NCBI RefSeq assembly: GCF_012927085.1
Contig: NZ_JABBFX010000001.1
Coordinates: 124,001 to 188,000 of the forward strand
Length of the DNA: 64,000 nt
Reading direction: 5' to 3'
Source of the DNA: Ramlibacter agri
GTDB taxonomy: Bacteria; Pseudomonadota; Gammaproteobacteria; Burkholderiales; Burkholderiaceae_C
The translations under genes and the position numbers were made by a program. Below the pieces are notes generated by a model. It was not told the origin of the DNA and searched no databases. It worked only from the letters and a program-made list of their open reading frames with translations. This document shows, piece after piece, positions 51,353 to 60,041 of the stretch; within the stretch, counting starts at the first letter, position 1, and each line of letters begins with the position of its first letter.

Positions 51353-52507
51353 ATGGGCATCGCGGACAAGACGGAGAACGCGCTGGATTTCCGGGAGCTC
51401 GCCGAGACCTGCCCGGCGGGCCTGATGCAGGTGGACGCCCAGGGCCACTGCAGCTACGCCAATGCGGAGTGCGTGCGCCTGCTGGACGTCGTCGACCCGC
51501 TGGGCACCGGCTGGATGCAGGCGGTGCATCCGCTGGACCAGGCGACCGCCAGCGCGATGTGGCACCGCCCCTACGACACGCTCGGCATCGAGCGCATCCT
51601 GCGCGTCGAGCGGCTGGATGGCCCGATGACGCATGTGCGCCTGCGCGCCGCGCCGCTGGCCTCGCACGTCGGCAAGCTGCGCGGCTACACGGTGTCGCTG
51701 GTGGACGTGACGCCTTCGGCCAGCAAGCTGGAGCGCCTGGAGTCCGCCAACGCCTTCCTGGCGCGCGCCGAGGCCATCGCCGGCGTCGGCTGCTGGCGCT
51801 TCGACATCCGCACGCGTGAACTGCAGTGGACCAGCAACATGCGGCGCATCCACGAACTGCCGGACGACTACGTGCCGCGCGGCGACGAGCACGTGAAGTA
51901 CTTTTCCGCCGGGGCGCGCATGCAGCTGGAGGACGCCGTGCGGCAGTCGATCGCCAGCGGCCAGTCCTGGGACCTGCGCCTGCCGATGCGCACGGCCAAG
52001 GGACGCGAGCTCTGGGTCCGCTCCGTTGGCGAGCCGCAGTACGAGGACGGCCGCCTGGTTGCCGTGACCGGCGTGCTGCACGACATCACGCAGCTCGTGC
52101 GGCTGGGCCTGGGGCTGCCGGCGAAAGCCGGCAAGCCGCGCGTGCTGGTCGTGGACGACAACCCGATCAACCAGGTGGTCGCCGTCAAGCTGCTGCAGAA
52201 ACTGGGCTGCGAGGACATCGACGTCGCCAACGACGGCAGCGAAGCCGTCCGCATGGCGGCGCAGCGCGAATACGGCCTGGTGCTGATGGACTGCCAGATG
52301 CCGGTGATGGATGGCTACGAGGCGACGCGCCGGCTGCGCGAAGCGGGTTGCCGCTCGCTGATCGTGGCCGTCACCGCCACCGTGGTCGACGGCGCCCGCG
52401 AGCGCTGCCTGGAGGCGGGCATGGACGAATTCCTCGGCAAGCCCATCGACATCGGCAAGCTGCAATGGGTGCTGGCGCGCCAGGCGGAGCGATCCGGCCG
52501 GCACTGA
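51353..52507 (+). CDS. PAS-PAS-receiver protein lacking a kinase core
   Basis: 384 residues. Two PAS-like domains (about 12-120 and 130-245, the second with GVGCWRFDIRTRELQWTSNMRRIHEL and a PAC end VTGVLHDITQL) are followed after a short Gly/Pro linker by an intact receiver domain (about 262-378). The receiver has VLVVDDNPINQ, phospho-acceptor in VLMDCQMPVMDGYEATR, VAVTAT and LGKPID. That receiver type normally ends a hybrid histidine kinase, but HisKA and HATPase are absent. It may be a sensor-controlled phosphate sink or a shortened hybrid kinase. Confidence 0.88.
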   Translation: MGIADKTENALDFRELAETCPAGLMQVDAQGHCSYANAECVRLLDVVDPLGTGWMQAVHPLDQATASAMWHRPYDTLGIERILRVERLDGPMTHVRLRAAPLASHVGKLRGYTVSLVDVTPSASKLERLESANAFLARAEAIAGVGCWRFDIRTRELQWTSNMRRIHELPDDYVPRGDEHVKYFSAGARMQLEDAVRQSIASGQSWDLRLPMRTAKGRELWVRSVGEPQYEDGRLVAVTGVLHDITQLVRLGLGLPAKAGKPRVLVVDDNPINQVVAVKLLQKLGCEDIDVANDGSEAVRMAAQREYGLVLMDCQMPVMDGYEATRRLREAGCRSLIVAVTATVVDGARERCLEAGMDEFLGKPIDIGKLQWVLARQAERSGRH

Positions 52508-52520
52508 GGCCGCGCGGGCC

Positions 52521-53420
52521 TCAGTCCACCATCCGCTGCGCCACGAACTCGCGGAACAGCGACATCACCGGAGCCTCGCTGCGGCCTTTCAAGGTGACGT
52601 AGGCGAAGCGCGCCGTCGCCTTGAGGGCGGGCCGCACCGGCAGGATTTCCAGCGCCCCCGCCGCCAGCCGCTCGCGCGCCGTGGCCAGCACGCCCAGCAG
52701 GATCGTGTCGGTGCGCTCGACGACGTCGAGCATCCCGCGCACGTCCTCGCTTTCCATCGTCAGCAGCCGTGCAGGGTTGGCGGCGGCGCCGTACTGGTCC
52801 ATCAGCACCCGGGCCACTTCAGTCGACAGCGGCGTGGAGGCGATCGGGTAGCGCTGCACGTCCGCGAGCGTCACCGACTGCCGCGCCAGCAGCGGGTGCC
52901 CGGCCCGCACGATCCAGCCGCCGGCCATCTCCGCCACCGGCTCGATGCTGAGGTCCTCGTCCGGCGACAGCACGCGCATGTCGACCACCAGCGCATCGAG
53001 CTGCCGCTCGCGCAGGTGGACCAATTGCAGCTCGGTCGGCCCGCGCACCAGGCGCACGCGCACCTTCGGGTGGTGCACCGCCATTTCGCTGAGCAGCGGC
53101 ACCATCAGGATCGCGCCTGGCCCCGAGCCGAGACCGATGCGCATCGCGCCTGCGTCCGCATTGCGCATCAGCTCGGTGGCCCGCTTCAGCTCGGAAGCCT
53201 CCAGCACGATGCGGCTGGCGCGCTCGACGAAGTGGCGCCCGAGCGGCGTCAGCTCGTTGCGCTTGCCGATGCGATCCAGCAGCTTGCCGTCGATCTCCAT
53301 TTCCAGCGCCTGGATGCTGCGGCTCAGGGCCGACTGCGTGAGGAACAGCTTTTCGGCCGCGCGGCTGAACGAGCCGCTCTCGGCGACGGCCAGGAAATGC
53401 TCGAGGTGGCGGATGTGCAT
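52521..53420 (-). CDS. LysR family transcriptional regulator
   Basis: 299 residues from ATG 53420; HLEHFLAVAESGSFSRAAEKLFLTQSALSRSIQALEMEIDGKLLDR is the DNA-binding part. Divergent from the Bug/amidohydrolase operon over a 74-bp gap, so presumably its activator. The in-frame region up to 53468 would run into the operon promoter and is left out. Convergent with the PAS-receiver gene. Confidence 0.94.
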   Translation of the reverse strand: MHIRHLEHFLAVAESGSFSRAAEKLFLTQSALSRSIQALEMEIDGKLLDRIGKRNELTPLGRHFVERASRIVLEASELKRATELMRNADAGAMRIGLGSGPGAILMVPLLSEMAVHHPKVRVRLVRGPTELQLVHLRERQLDALVVDMRVLSPDEDLSIEPVAEMAGGWIVRAGHPLLARQSVTLADVQRYPIASTPLSTEVARVLMDQYGAAANPARLLTMESEDVRGMLDVVERTDTILLGVLATARERLAAGALEILPVRPALKATARFAYVTLKGRSEAPVMSLFREFVAQRMVD

Positions 53421-53494
53421 GAATGAGCTCCTCGAATCATTATCCGGAAAATAATGCATTGGACACATGCAGGGCCCACTCCTAGCATCGGACG

Positions 53495-54493
53495 ATGAAC
53501 CCCAGCAAACGCCTCGTCCTGGGCCGCGCGGCGGCCGCCTTCGCCGGCCTCACCCTCGCCGGCCTCTCCTTCGCGCAGTCCTTGCCGGGCCGACCGGTGA
53601 CGCTGATGGTCCCCTACCCCGCCGGCGGGGTTTCGGACGTGATCGCCCGCACGATCAGCAGCACGCTGTCGAAGCAGCTGGGGCAGACCGTGATCGTCGA
53701 CAACCTGGGCGGCGCCAGCGGCGGCATCGCGGCGCAGAAGGTGCTGTCCGCGCCGGCGGACGGCCACATGGTGTTCCAGGGTTCGCCCAACGAGCTGGTG
53801 CTGGCGCCCATGTCCAACGCGGCGCTCAAGTACCGCAGCGAGGACTTCCGCCTGGTGCAGATGATCTCGATCAACCCGCTGGCGGTGTTCGCCCGCAAGG
53901 ACCTGCCGGCCAGCAACGGCGACGAGCTGCTCGCCTACGCCCGCAAGGCCGCGGCGGAGGGCAAGCCGATGACCTACGCCAGTGTCGGCGCCGGCTCCAT
54001 GTACCACCTGCTGGGCGAGCACCTGTCCAAGCTGACCGGCATCCCGATGACGCACGTGCCGTACAAGGGCAGCGCGCCGGCCCTGCAGGACCTGATGGGC
54101 GGCCAGGTCGACATCTTCATCACGCCCTATGGCACCGGCCAGGTCGCGATGATCGACCAGGGCAAGCTGAAGGCCGTGGCCGTGCTCTCCGCCGACCGCC
54201 AGCAGCTGCTGAAGAACGTGCCGCCGCTGCAGGACACGCCGGCGCTGAAGGGTTTCGTGTTCGACACCTGGGCCGGCTACTTCGTGCGCAAGGACACGCC
54301 GGAGCCGGTGGTGCAGGCGTTGCACAAGGCGCTGGGCGAAGTGGCGAACGACCCCGCCATCCGCGAGGCGCTGGAAGCGCAGGCGATGGTGGTGCCGCGC
54401 CCGCAGCCGCTGCCGGCGCTGGCCAGGCTCTATGAGGACAATGCGGCCAAGTACCGCGCCATCGCGAAGGCGATGAACCTGCAACCCCAGTGA
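53495..54493 (+). CDS. Bug/TctC-type periplasmic solute-binding protein
   Basis: 332 residues; signal MNPSKRLVLGRAAAAFAGLTLAGLSFAQ, then LPGRPVTLMVPYPAGGVSDVIARTI and THVPYKGSAPALQDLMGGQVDIF, standard Bug blocks. The stop overlaps the amidohydrolase start, which suggests that the ligand is the amidohydrolase substrate, for example an N-acyl amino acid. Confidence 0.93.
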   Translation: MNPSKRLVLGRAAAAFAGLTLAGLSFAQSLPGRPVTLMVPYPAGGVSDVIARTISSTLSKQLGQTVIVDNLGGASGGIAAQKVLSAPADGHMVFQGSPNELVLAPMSNAALKYRSEDFRLVQMISINPLAVFARKDLPASNGDELLAYARKAAAEGKPMTYASVGAGSMYHLLGEHLSKLTGIPMTHVPYKGSAPALQDLMGGQVDIFITPYGTGQVAMIDQGKLKAVAVLSADRQQLLKNVPPLQDTPALKGFVFDTWAGYFVRKDTPEPVVQALHKALGEVANDPAIREALEAQAMVVPRPQPLPALARLYEDNAAKYRAIAKAMNLQPQ

Positions 54494-55689
54494 TGGGTGC
54501 CATCGAGGGCGGCTACCTCGGCGACGCGCTGTTGCCGCGGCTGGGCGAATTCATCCGCATCCGCCGCGACATCCACGCGCACCCGGAACTCGCTTTCGGC
54601 GAACACCGCACGGCGGCGCTCGTCGCGGGCAAGCTGGCGGAATGGGGCTACGAGGTGGCCGCAGGCATCGGCGGCACCGGCGTGGTGGGACGCCTGCGCC
54701 GCGGCCGCGGTGCCAGATCCCTGGGCATCCGCGCCGACATGGACGCGCTGCTGGTCACCGAACACCCGGGCCGCGACTGGGGGAGCCGCACGCCGGGCGT
54801 GATGCACGCCTGCGGGCATGACGGCCACACGGCCACCTTGCTGGCCGCGGCCCGGTTGATCGCGGAAGAAGTCGAGTTCGACGGCACGCTGAACCTGATC
54901 TTCCAGCCCGCCGAGGAAGGCGCCGGTGGCGCGCCGCGCATGATGCGGGACGGCCTGTTCGAGCGCTTCCCTTGCGACGCGGTGTTCGCGCTGCACAACA
55001 TCCCCGGGCTGCCGGCTGGGCACTTCCACTTCCGCAGCGGGCCGGCCATGGCCTCGAGCGACAACGTCACCATCACTCTGCGCGGCGTCGGCGGCCACGG
55101 GGCCATGCCGCAAGCGGCGGCGGACCCCATCGTTGCAGGCGCGGCCCTGGTCTCGGCCTTGCAGACGGTGGTGGCGCGCAACGTCGATCCACTGCACAGC
55201 GCGGTGGTGACCGTGGGCAGCTTCCACGCCGGCACGGCCAACAACGTGATCCCCGAGCAGGCCGTGCTGGAGCTGAGCGTGCGCGCCCTGGACCGCGCGG
55301 TGCGGCTGCTGTTGAAGGAGCGCATCTGCGAGCTCGCGCGCCTGCAGGCCGCGAGTTTCGGCGTGACGGCGGAGATCGATTGGCGCGACGGCTATCCGGT
55401 GCTGGTGAACACGCAGCCGGAAACGGGTTTCGCCGCCCAGGTGGCGCTGGACCTGTTCGGCCGGGAGCGCGTGAACACGGATGCCGCGCCGCTGACCGCC
55501 AGCGAGGACTTTGCCTTCATGCTGGAGAAGGTGCCGGGCTGCTACGTGCTGGTGGGCAACGGCAGCCCGGGCACGCCGGGCGCCTGCGCCGTGCACAACC
55601 CCGGCTACGACTTCAACGACGACATCATCGCGCCGGCTGCGCGCTTCTGGGCGGCGCTGGCCGCACGTTACCTGGCACATCGGGACTAG
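54493..55689 (+). CDS. M20 family amidohydrolase (hippurate hydrolase-like)
   Basis: 398 residues from ATG 54493, which overlaps the Bug stop; no signal peptide, so cytoplasmic. RIRRDIHAHPELAFGEHRTAALV, GIRADMDALLV, the metal motif MHACGHDGHTATLLAAA, IFQPAEEGAGGA with the catalytic Glu pair, and the dimerisation block VGGHGAMPQAAADPIVAGAALV are typical of M20D enzymes. They release amino acids from N-acyl or N-benzoyl conjugates. The 3' end overlaps the convergent MFS gene by 65 bases. Confidence 0.94.
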   Translation: MGAIEGGYLGDALLPRLGEFIRIRRDIHAHPELAFGEHRTAALVAGKLAEWGYEVAAGIGGTGVVGRLRRGRGARSLGIRADMDALLVTEHPGRDWGSRTPGVMHACGHDGHTATLLAAARLIAEEVEFDGTLNLIFQPAEEGAGGAPRMMRDGLFERFPCDAVFALHNIPGLPAGHFHFRSGPAMASSDNVTITLRGVGGHGAMPQAAADPIVAGAALVSALQTVVARNVDPLHSAVVTVGSFHAGTANNVIPEQAVLELSVRALDRAVRLLLKERICELARLQAASFGVTAEIDWRDGYPVLVNTQPETGFAAQVALDLFGRERVNTDAAPLTASEDFAFMLEKVPGCYVLVGNGSPGTPGACAVHNPGYDFNDDIIAPAARFWAALAARYLAHRD

Positions 55690-56830
55690 CCGAGCGGCGG
55701 ATGGCAGCGCCCGCCTTTTGCGAGCTGAGGATGGCGAGCACGAAGACGCCGACGCTGAGGAAGCCCAATTGGTGCGCGCCGAGCAGGTGGATCCCGACCG
55801 CGCCGAGCACGCCGGCCGTCGTCACGCCCAGGTAGGTCGCAGCAGTGTTCAGCCCGAGCACGATGGGTGCGATGGCGGGCGCCACGGTGACCAGCCGGTA
55901 TTGCTGCGGCCCCTGGATGCCCCAGCCGGTCGCGCCCCACACGGCGACGGCGAGCGCAGCCGACCAGAGCCAGGCGCTGGCCCACGGCAGGACGGCCATC
56001 GTGGCCGCCTGTACCACCAGCACCACGAACATCAGCTTGGTCGCACTGACCTTGTCGAGGACGCGGGCGAGGGCGATGTTCGTCACGGTGCCGCTGGTGC
56101 CCCAGACCACCAGCAGCGCGCCGAACACGAAGGCGTTGGCCAGCACGCGGTCGAAGACCACGGAGAAGTAGATGTAGACCAGGAAGTTGCCGGCCATGCC
56201 CAGGAAGGTGGTGAGCAGGGTCCAGCCCACGCGCGCATCCTGCAAGGGGGCCAGGCGCGCCTTCAGGGCGACCTTGGGCGGCAGGGGCACGTCGTGCAGC
56301 AGGGACAGGATGCCCAGGCCCGCGGCGAGGCCGATCGCCGAGACGAAATACATCGTCCAGCGCCAGTCGCTCAATCCGCCGATCACCGTGCCGATGGGAG
56401 AGCCGAGCGCCGTGGCCGCGGTCAGGCCGGCGACGATGATGGCGATCGCCTGGCCGCGGCGCTCGGGCGCGACGATCGTCGCGCCGGTGCCCGTTGCGGT
56501 GGGCGCGTACATGGCCGCGCCGAGGCCGGCGAACACGCGGGAGACCAGCGCGATCGTGAAGCTGGGCGCCAGCGCCGTCGCCAGGTTGGCGAGCACGAAG
56601 ATGCCCAGCCCCGACAGCATCAGCTGCTTGCGCGGGACATGCGCGGCGATCGCCGCCACCGTCGGCGCCAGCAGCGCATAGGCAATCGCATAGAGCGTCG
56701 TCAACTGCCCGGCGATGCCGATGTCGACCTGGAAGCTCTGCGCGATCTTCGGCAGCACGCCGGCCACCACGAAGGTATCCGTCCCCAGCGCGAACATCCC
56801 GAGCGCCAGCACCAGAAGCCGCTTGTCCAT
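55625..56830 (-). CDS. MFS efflux transporter (DHA1-type)
   Basis: 401 residues from ATG 56830 (AGAGG eight bases upstream; ATG 56836 is too close to that site). LVLALGMFALGTDTFVVAGVLPKIAQSF and AALSTPIGT-like GLTAATALGSPIGTVIGGLSDWRWTMYFV are typical of drug:H+ antiporter-1 and arabinose-efflux-type carriers. It lies 92 bp downstream of the HxlR gene on the same strand, and both are preceded by the same AGTTGC-N5-GCAACT palindrome, so it is probably repressed by HxlR. The C-terminal 22 codons overlap the amidohydrolase gene. Confidence 0.91.
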   Translation of the reverse strand: MDKRLLVLALGMFALGTDTFVVAGVLPKIAQSFQVDIGIAGQLTTLYAIAYALLAPTVAAIAAHVPRKQLMLSGLGIFVLANLATALAPSFTIALVSRVFAGLGAAMYAPTATGTGATIVAPERRGQAIAIIVAGLTAATALGSPIGTVIGGLSDWRWTMYFVSAIGLAAGLGILSLLHDVPLPPKVALKARLAPLQDARVGWTLLTTFLGMAGNFLVYIYFSVVFDRVLANAFVFGALLVVWGTSGTVTNIALARVLDKVSATKLMFVVLVVQAATMAVLPWASAWLWSAALAVAVWGATGWGIQGPQQYRLVTVAPAIAPIVLGLNTAATYLGVTTAGVLGAVGIHLLGAHQLGFLSVGVFVLAILSSQKAGAAIRRSASPDVPGNVRPAPPRSAQPAR

Positions 56831-56852
56831 TCCCATCACCTCTTCGCGTCAC

Positions 56853-56869
56853 AGTTGCGTGATGCAACT
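56853..56869. promoter_or_regulatory. HxlR operator copy in front of the MFS gene
   Basis: AGTTGC-GTGAT-GCAACT, a 6-bp inverted repeat 23 bases before the MFS start. The same arms and 5-base gap occur before the HxlR gene at 57460-57478. An extra TGCAACTG half-site is at 56891-56898. Confidence 0.65.
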
Positions 56870-56922
56870 ATAGGCGAAGCAGTTTTTTCATGCAACTGAC
56901 TGGACGAACGGTCAAGGTGAGC

Positions 56923-57438
56923 TCAGCGGGGCGGGATCCGGCCCAGGACGCGCTCGTTGCGGCCGTCGATGACGGCGTGCGTGTTGGAGGTCGCGCCGGG
57001 GCCGGGCGCGAAGCGAACGTCACGGAAGCCCAGCGGCTTGCCGCCCTTGGCGTGGACCGACAAGGTCTCGATCGGGCGGCCCGTCTTGTCCTCGACCAGC
57101 GCCGTCGGCGGCTTGCCGCGGTGGGCCAGCCAGCGGTCGCCCCACTGCATCAGCGCGACGATGACCGGGTACAGGTCCTCGCCCTTGGGCGTCAGGCGGT
57201 AGCCGTCGGTGTTGGCCCGGTCCGGCAGCGGGTAGCGCTCGACGATCCCGAGCTCCTGCAGCCGCTCGAGGCGGGCCGTGAGGATGTTGCGGGCGATGCC
57301 CAGCTCCTTCTGGAACTGGTCGAAGCGGTTCATGCCCTGCGTCATCTCGCGGACGATCAGCAGGGACCACCACTCGCCGACCTCCTCGAGGGAGCGGGCG
57401 ATCGAACAGTTCATTCCGGTGAAACTCTTGCGCTGCAT
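56923..57438 (-). CDS. HxlR family transcriptional regulator
   Basis: 171 residues from ATG 57438. The winged helix includes NCSIARSLEEVGEWWSLLIVREMTQGMNRFDQFQKELGIARNILTARLERLQELGIVERYP with the conserved redox-capable Cys near residue 11 that lends many HxlR proteins aldehyde or oxidant sensing. The C-terminal 50 residues are an extra tail. It likely represses itself and the MFS gene through the shared palindrome. Confidence 0.93.
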   Translation of the reverse strand: MQRKSFTGMNCSIARSLEEVGEWWSLLIVREMTQGMNRFDQFQKELGIARNILTARLERLQELGIVERYPLPDRANTDGYRLTPKGEDLYPVIVALMQWGDRWLAHRGKPPTALVEDKTGRPIETLSVHAKGGKPLGFRDVRFAPGPGATSNTHAVIDGRNERVLGRIPPR

Positions 57439-57459
57439 GGACGGAAGTCTATGCCAGCG

Positions 57460-57478
57460 CAGTTGCATGAAGCAACTG
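57460..57478. promoter_or_regulatory. HxlR operator copy in front of the HxlR gene
   Basis: CAGTTGC-ATGAA-GCAACTG, 7-bp perfect arms with a 5-base centre, 22 bases upstream of the HxlR start. It matches the site at 56853-56869 in arms and spacing. Confidence 0.65.
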
Positions 57479-57507
57479 CCATGCCGGAACCCCCGCCGGC
57501 TTTGCGG

Positions 57508-58278
57508 CTACGCCGCCTCCGGCGCGAAGAACTGCGTCGGCGACTGCCCGAAGTTCTTGCGGAACATCGTCGCGAACGCGCTGGGGCTGTCGTAGCCCAG
57601 CGCCAGCGCGACGTCGATGACCCTCTCGCCGGTCGCCAGCAGTTCCAGCGCGCGCAGCAGCCGCGCCTGCTGCCGCCACTGGCCGAAGGTCATGCCGGTT
57701 TCCCTGGTGAAGAGGCGCTGCACCGTCTTGACGTCGATGGCCAGCCGCTTCGCCCAGTCGCCGAGGGTGGAGGTGTCGTCCGGCTGCTCCTGCAGCGCGT
57801 GGCAGATGCGAAGCAGGCGCGCGTCCGCCGGCATGTGCAGGTGCAGCGGCAGCACCGGCAAGGCCCGCAGCTCGTCGAGGATCAGCCGCATCAGGCGGGC
57901 GTCGCGCGTGCCGGCCTGGTAGGGCTGCGCGACGTCCATGGCGGCGCGCAGCAGCTCGCGCAGCAGGGGCGGGATCGCCACGGCCTGGGTCTGGTCCAGC
58001 AGCTTCGGCGCGATCTTCGGGGCGATCAGCAGGCTGTGCATGCGCACTTCCCCGACGCAGCGGATTTCGTGCGTCGTGCCCGCGGTCATCCAGATGCCGC
58101 GCGTGGGCGGGACGATCCAGCGGCCGGCTTCGGCCTGCACCACGATCACGCCGCGGTCCGCGTACAGCAGCTGGTGGCGGTCGTGCAGGTGCGGCGGGAT
58201 GTGCCAACCGACGGGGTAGGTCGTCCGCCGCGCAAGGACGGGACTTGCGCCGGGCGGGGAGGGGCTCGGGTACACCAT
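57508..58278 (-). CDS. AraC family regulator with N-terminal cupin
   Basis: 256 residues from ATG 58278. The N-terminal cupin-like sensor contains GWHIPPHLHDRHQLLYADRGVIVV; the C-terminal AraC double helix-turn-helix begins near residue 160 (LGDWAKRLAIDVKTVQRLFTRETGMTFGQWRQQARLLRALELLATGERVIDVALALGYDSPSAFATMFRKNFGQSPTQF). Divergent from the fosmidomycin-resistance-like pump with 88 bp between, so it probably regulates it. Longer in-frame starts would run into that pump gene. Confidence 0.93.
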   Translation of the reverse strand: MVYPSPSPPGASPVLARRTTYPVGWHIPPHLHDRHQLLYADRGVIVVQAEAGRWIVPPTRGIWMTAGTTHEIRCVGEVRMHSLLIAPKIAPKLLDQTQAVAIPPLLRELLRAAMDVAQPYQAGTRDARLMRLILDELRALPVLPLHLHMPADARLLRICHALQEQPDDTSTLGDWAKRLAIDVKTVQRLFTRETGMTFGQWRQQARLLRALELLATGERVIDVALALGYDSPSAFATMFRKNFGQSPTQFFAPEAA

Positions 58279-58338
58279 GTCCTTTTTGCGAAGGTTCCTG
58301 GTCGGATGGCGCGAGACAGGCGCTCGCGGCCTGCCTAG

Positions 58339-58363
58339 GATTCTGGCTGCAAAAACCAGAATC
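58339..58363. promoter_or_regulatory. Inverted repeat just before the fsr-like gene
   Basis: GATTCTGG and CCAGAATC form 8-bp perfect arms around a 9-base A-rich loop, ending three bases before the ATG of the pump gene. It is either an operator for the divergent AraC regulator or a hairpin that hides the ribosome site. Confidence 0.5.
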
Positions 58364-58366
58364 CCC

Positions 58367-59599
58367 ATGACCGCTTCAGCCCAGACCCTCTCTCCCGGCG
58401 GCGCGCAGCCGGCCGCGGACCCGGCGCCCGCGAAGGCCCGGCCCGCCTTCCGCATCCTGGGGGCGCTGAGCGCCTCGCACATGGTCAACGACATGATGCA
58501 GTCGCTGATCGTGGCGATGTACCCGATCCTCAAAGGCAACTTCGCCCTCAGCTTCGCGCAGATCGGCTTCATCACCCTGACCTACCAGCTGACGGCGTCG
58601 CTGCTGCAGCCCTTCATCGGCCTCGTCACCGACAAGCGCCCGCGGCCCTACTCGCTGCCAGTGGGCATGTTCTTCACGCTCGTCGGCCTGCTGCTGCTGG
58701 GTTTTGCGCCGAACTACCCGATGCTGCTGCTGGCGTCGGCCTTCGTGGGCGTGGGCTCCTCGATCTTCCATCCGGAGTCCTCGCGCATCGCGCGCCTGGC
58801 CTCGGGTGGCCGGCACGGCCTGGCGCAGTCGCTGTTCCAGGTGGGGGGCAACATGGGCACGGCCATCGGCCCGCTGCTGGCCGCGGCCTTCATCGTGCCC
58901 TTCGGCCAGGGCAGCGTGGCCTGGTTCAGCCTGGCGGCCCTGGTGGGCGCGGCGATGCTGCTGCAGGTGAGCCGCTGGTATTCGGCGCACCACGTCGCCA
59001 TCAGCCGCAGTGCGAAAGCCGCGCCGGCCGCGCCGTACCCGCGCCGGGTCGTGATCGGCGCCGTCCTCGTGCTGCTGGTGCTGATCTTCTCCAAGTACTT
59101 CTACGTCGCCGGCATCAGCAGCTTCTACACCTTCTACCTGATCGAGCGTTTCGGGCTGTCGGTGCAAAGCGCGCAGGTGCACCTGTTCATCTTCCTGTTC
59201 GCGTCGGCCCTGGGCACGATCTTCGGCGGCACGGTGGGTGACCGCATCGGCCGCAAGCCGGTGATCTGGGTGTCGATCCTGGGCGTGGCGCCGTTCGCGC
59301 TGCTGCTGCCGCACGCCGACCTGTTCTGGACCACGGTGCTCACCATCATCATCGGCCTGGTGCTGTCGTCGGCCTTCTCGGCGATCCTGGTCTACGCGCA
59401 GGAACTGATGCCGGGGAAGGTGGGCACGGTGTCCGGCCTGTTCTTCGGTTTCGCCTTCGGCATGGGCGGCCTGGGCGCGGCGGTGCTGGGCGTGTTCGCG
59501 GACCGCACCAGCATCGACTACGTGTACCAGACCATCGCCTGGCTGCCGCTGCTGGGCCTGGTCGCGGCGCTGCTGCCCAAGGAAAAGCGCCGGGCCTGA
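58367..59599 (+). CDS. fsr: Fosmidomycin-resistance-type MFS efflux pump
   Basis: 410 residues from ATG 58367. LGALSASHMVNDMMQSLIVAMYPILKGNFALSF is the signature start of the Fsr branch, followed by SSIFHPESSRIARLASGGRHGLAQSLFQVGGNMGTAIGPLLAA and GTVGDRIGRKPVIWVSILG. Twelve helices. Fsr exports fosmidomycin-like phosphonates; the natural cargo in this host is unknown. The start abuts an 8-bp inverted repeat and a divergent AraC gene. Confidence 0.92.
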   Translation: MTASAQTLSPGGAQPAADPAPAKARPAFRILGALSASHMVNDMMQSLIVAMYPILKGNFALSFAQIGFITLTYQLTASLLQPFIGLVTDKRPRPYSLPVGMFFTLVGLLLLGFAPNYPMLLLASAFVGVGSSIFHPESSRIARLASGGRHGLAQSLFQVGGNMGTAIGPLLAAAFIVPFGQGSVAWFSLAALVGAAMLLQVSRWYSAHHVAISRSAKAAPAAPYPRRVVIGAVLVLLVLIFSKYFYVAGISSFYTFYLIERFGLSVQSAQVHLFIFLFASALGTIFGGTVGDRIGRKPVIWVSILGVAPFALLLPHADLFWTTVLTIIIGLVLSSAFSAILVYAQELMPGKVGTVSGLFFGFAFGMGGLGAAVLGVFADRTSIDYVYQTIAWLPLLGLVAALLPKEKRRA

Positions 59600-59615
59600 T
59601 GCCCTACTCGCGGCC

Positions 59616-60005
59616 CTACTCGCGGACCTTGCCGCGCCCGGCCTTCAGCTCGGAGCGGATCGACTTGCCTTCGAGCCGGCGCCGCTTCGAGCCATAGGTC
59701 GGCTTCGTCGGCTTGCGCACGGCCTGCACCTGCGAGGCTTCTTCCACCAGGGCCTCCAGGCGCGCCAGCGCCAGCGCGCGGTTCTGCTCCTGGCTGCGCG
59801 CCGACTGCGCCTTGAGGATCAGGATGCCGTCCTTGCTGACGCGCCGGCCCGGCATGGCGAGCAGGCGCTCCTTCACGGATTCGGGCAGGGACGAGGCACG
59901 GATGTCGAAGCGCAGATGCACTGCGCTCGACACCTTGTTGACGTTCTGCCCGCCCGGCCCCTGGGCGCGCATGGCGGTGAACTCGACTTCTTCCTCGCGA
60001 ACCAT
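59616..60005 (-). CDS. arfB: Alternative ribosome-rescue factor ArfB (peptidyl-tRNA hydrolase)
   Basis: 129 residues. The catalytic GGQ is in MRAQGPGGQNVNKVSSAVHLRFD, and the C-terminal basic tail (RKPTKPTYGSKRRRLEGKSIRSELKAGRGKVR) enters the mRNA channel of stalled ribosomes. Length and tail match ArfB/YaeJ rather than release factors RF1/RF2. It releases peptides from non-stop complexes. No operon partner; it ends 17 bases from the convergent pump gene. Confidence 0.95.
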   Translation of the reverse strand: MVREEEVEFTAMRAQGPGGQNVNKVSSAVHLRFDIRASSLPESVKERLLAMPGRRVSKDGILILKAQSARSQEQNRALALARLEALVEEASQVQAVRKPTKPTYGSKRRRLEGKSIRSELKAGRGKVRE

Positions 60006-60041
60006 GGCCGCGATTAGACCCGAACTCGCGGGCCGGCGCCG

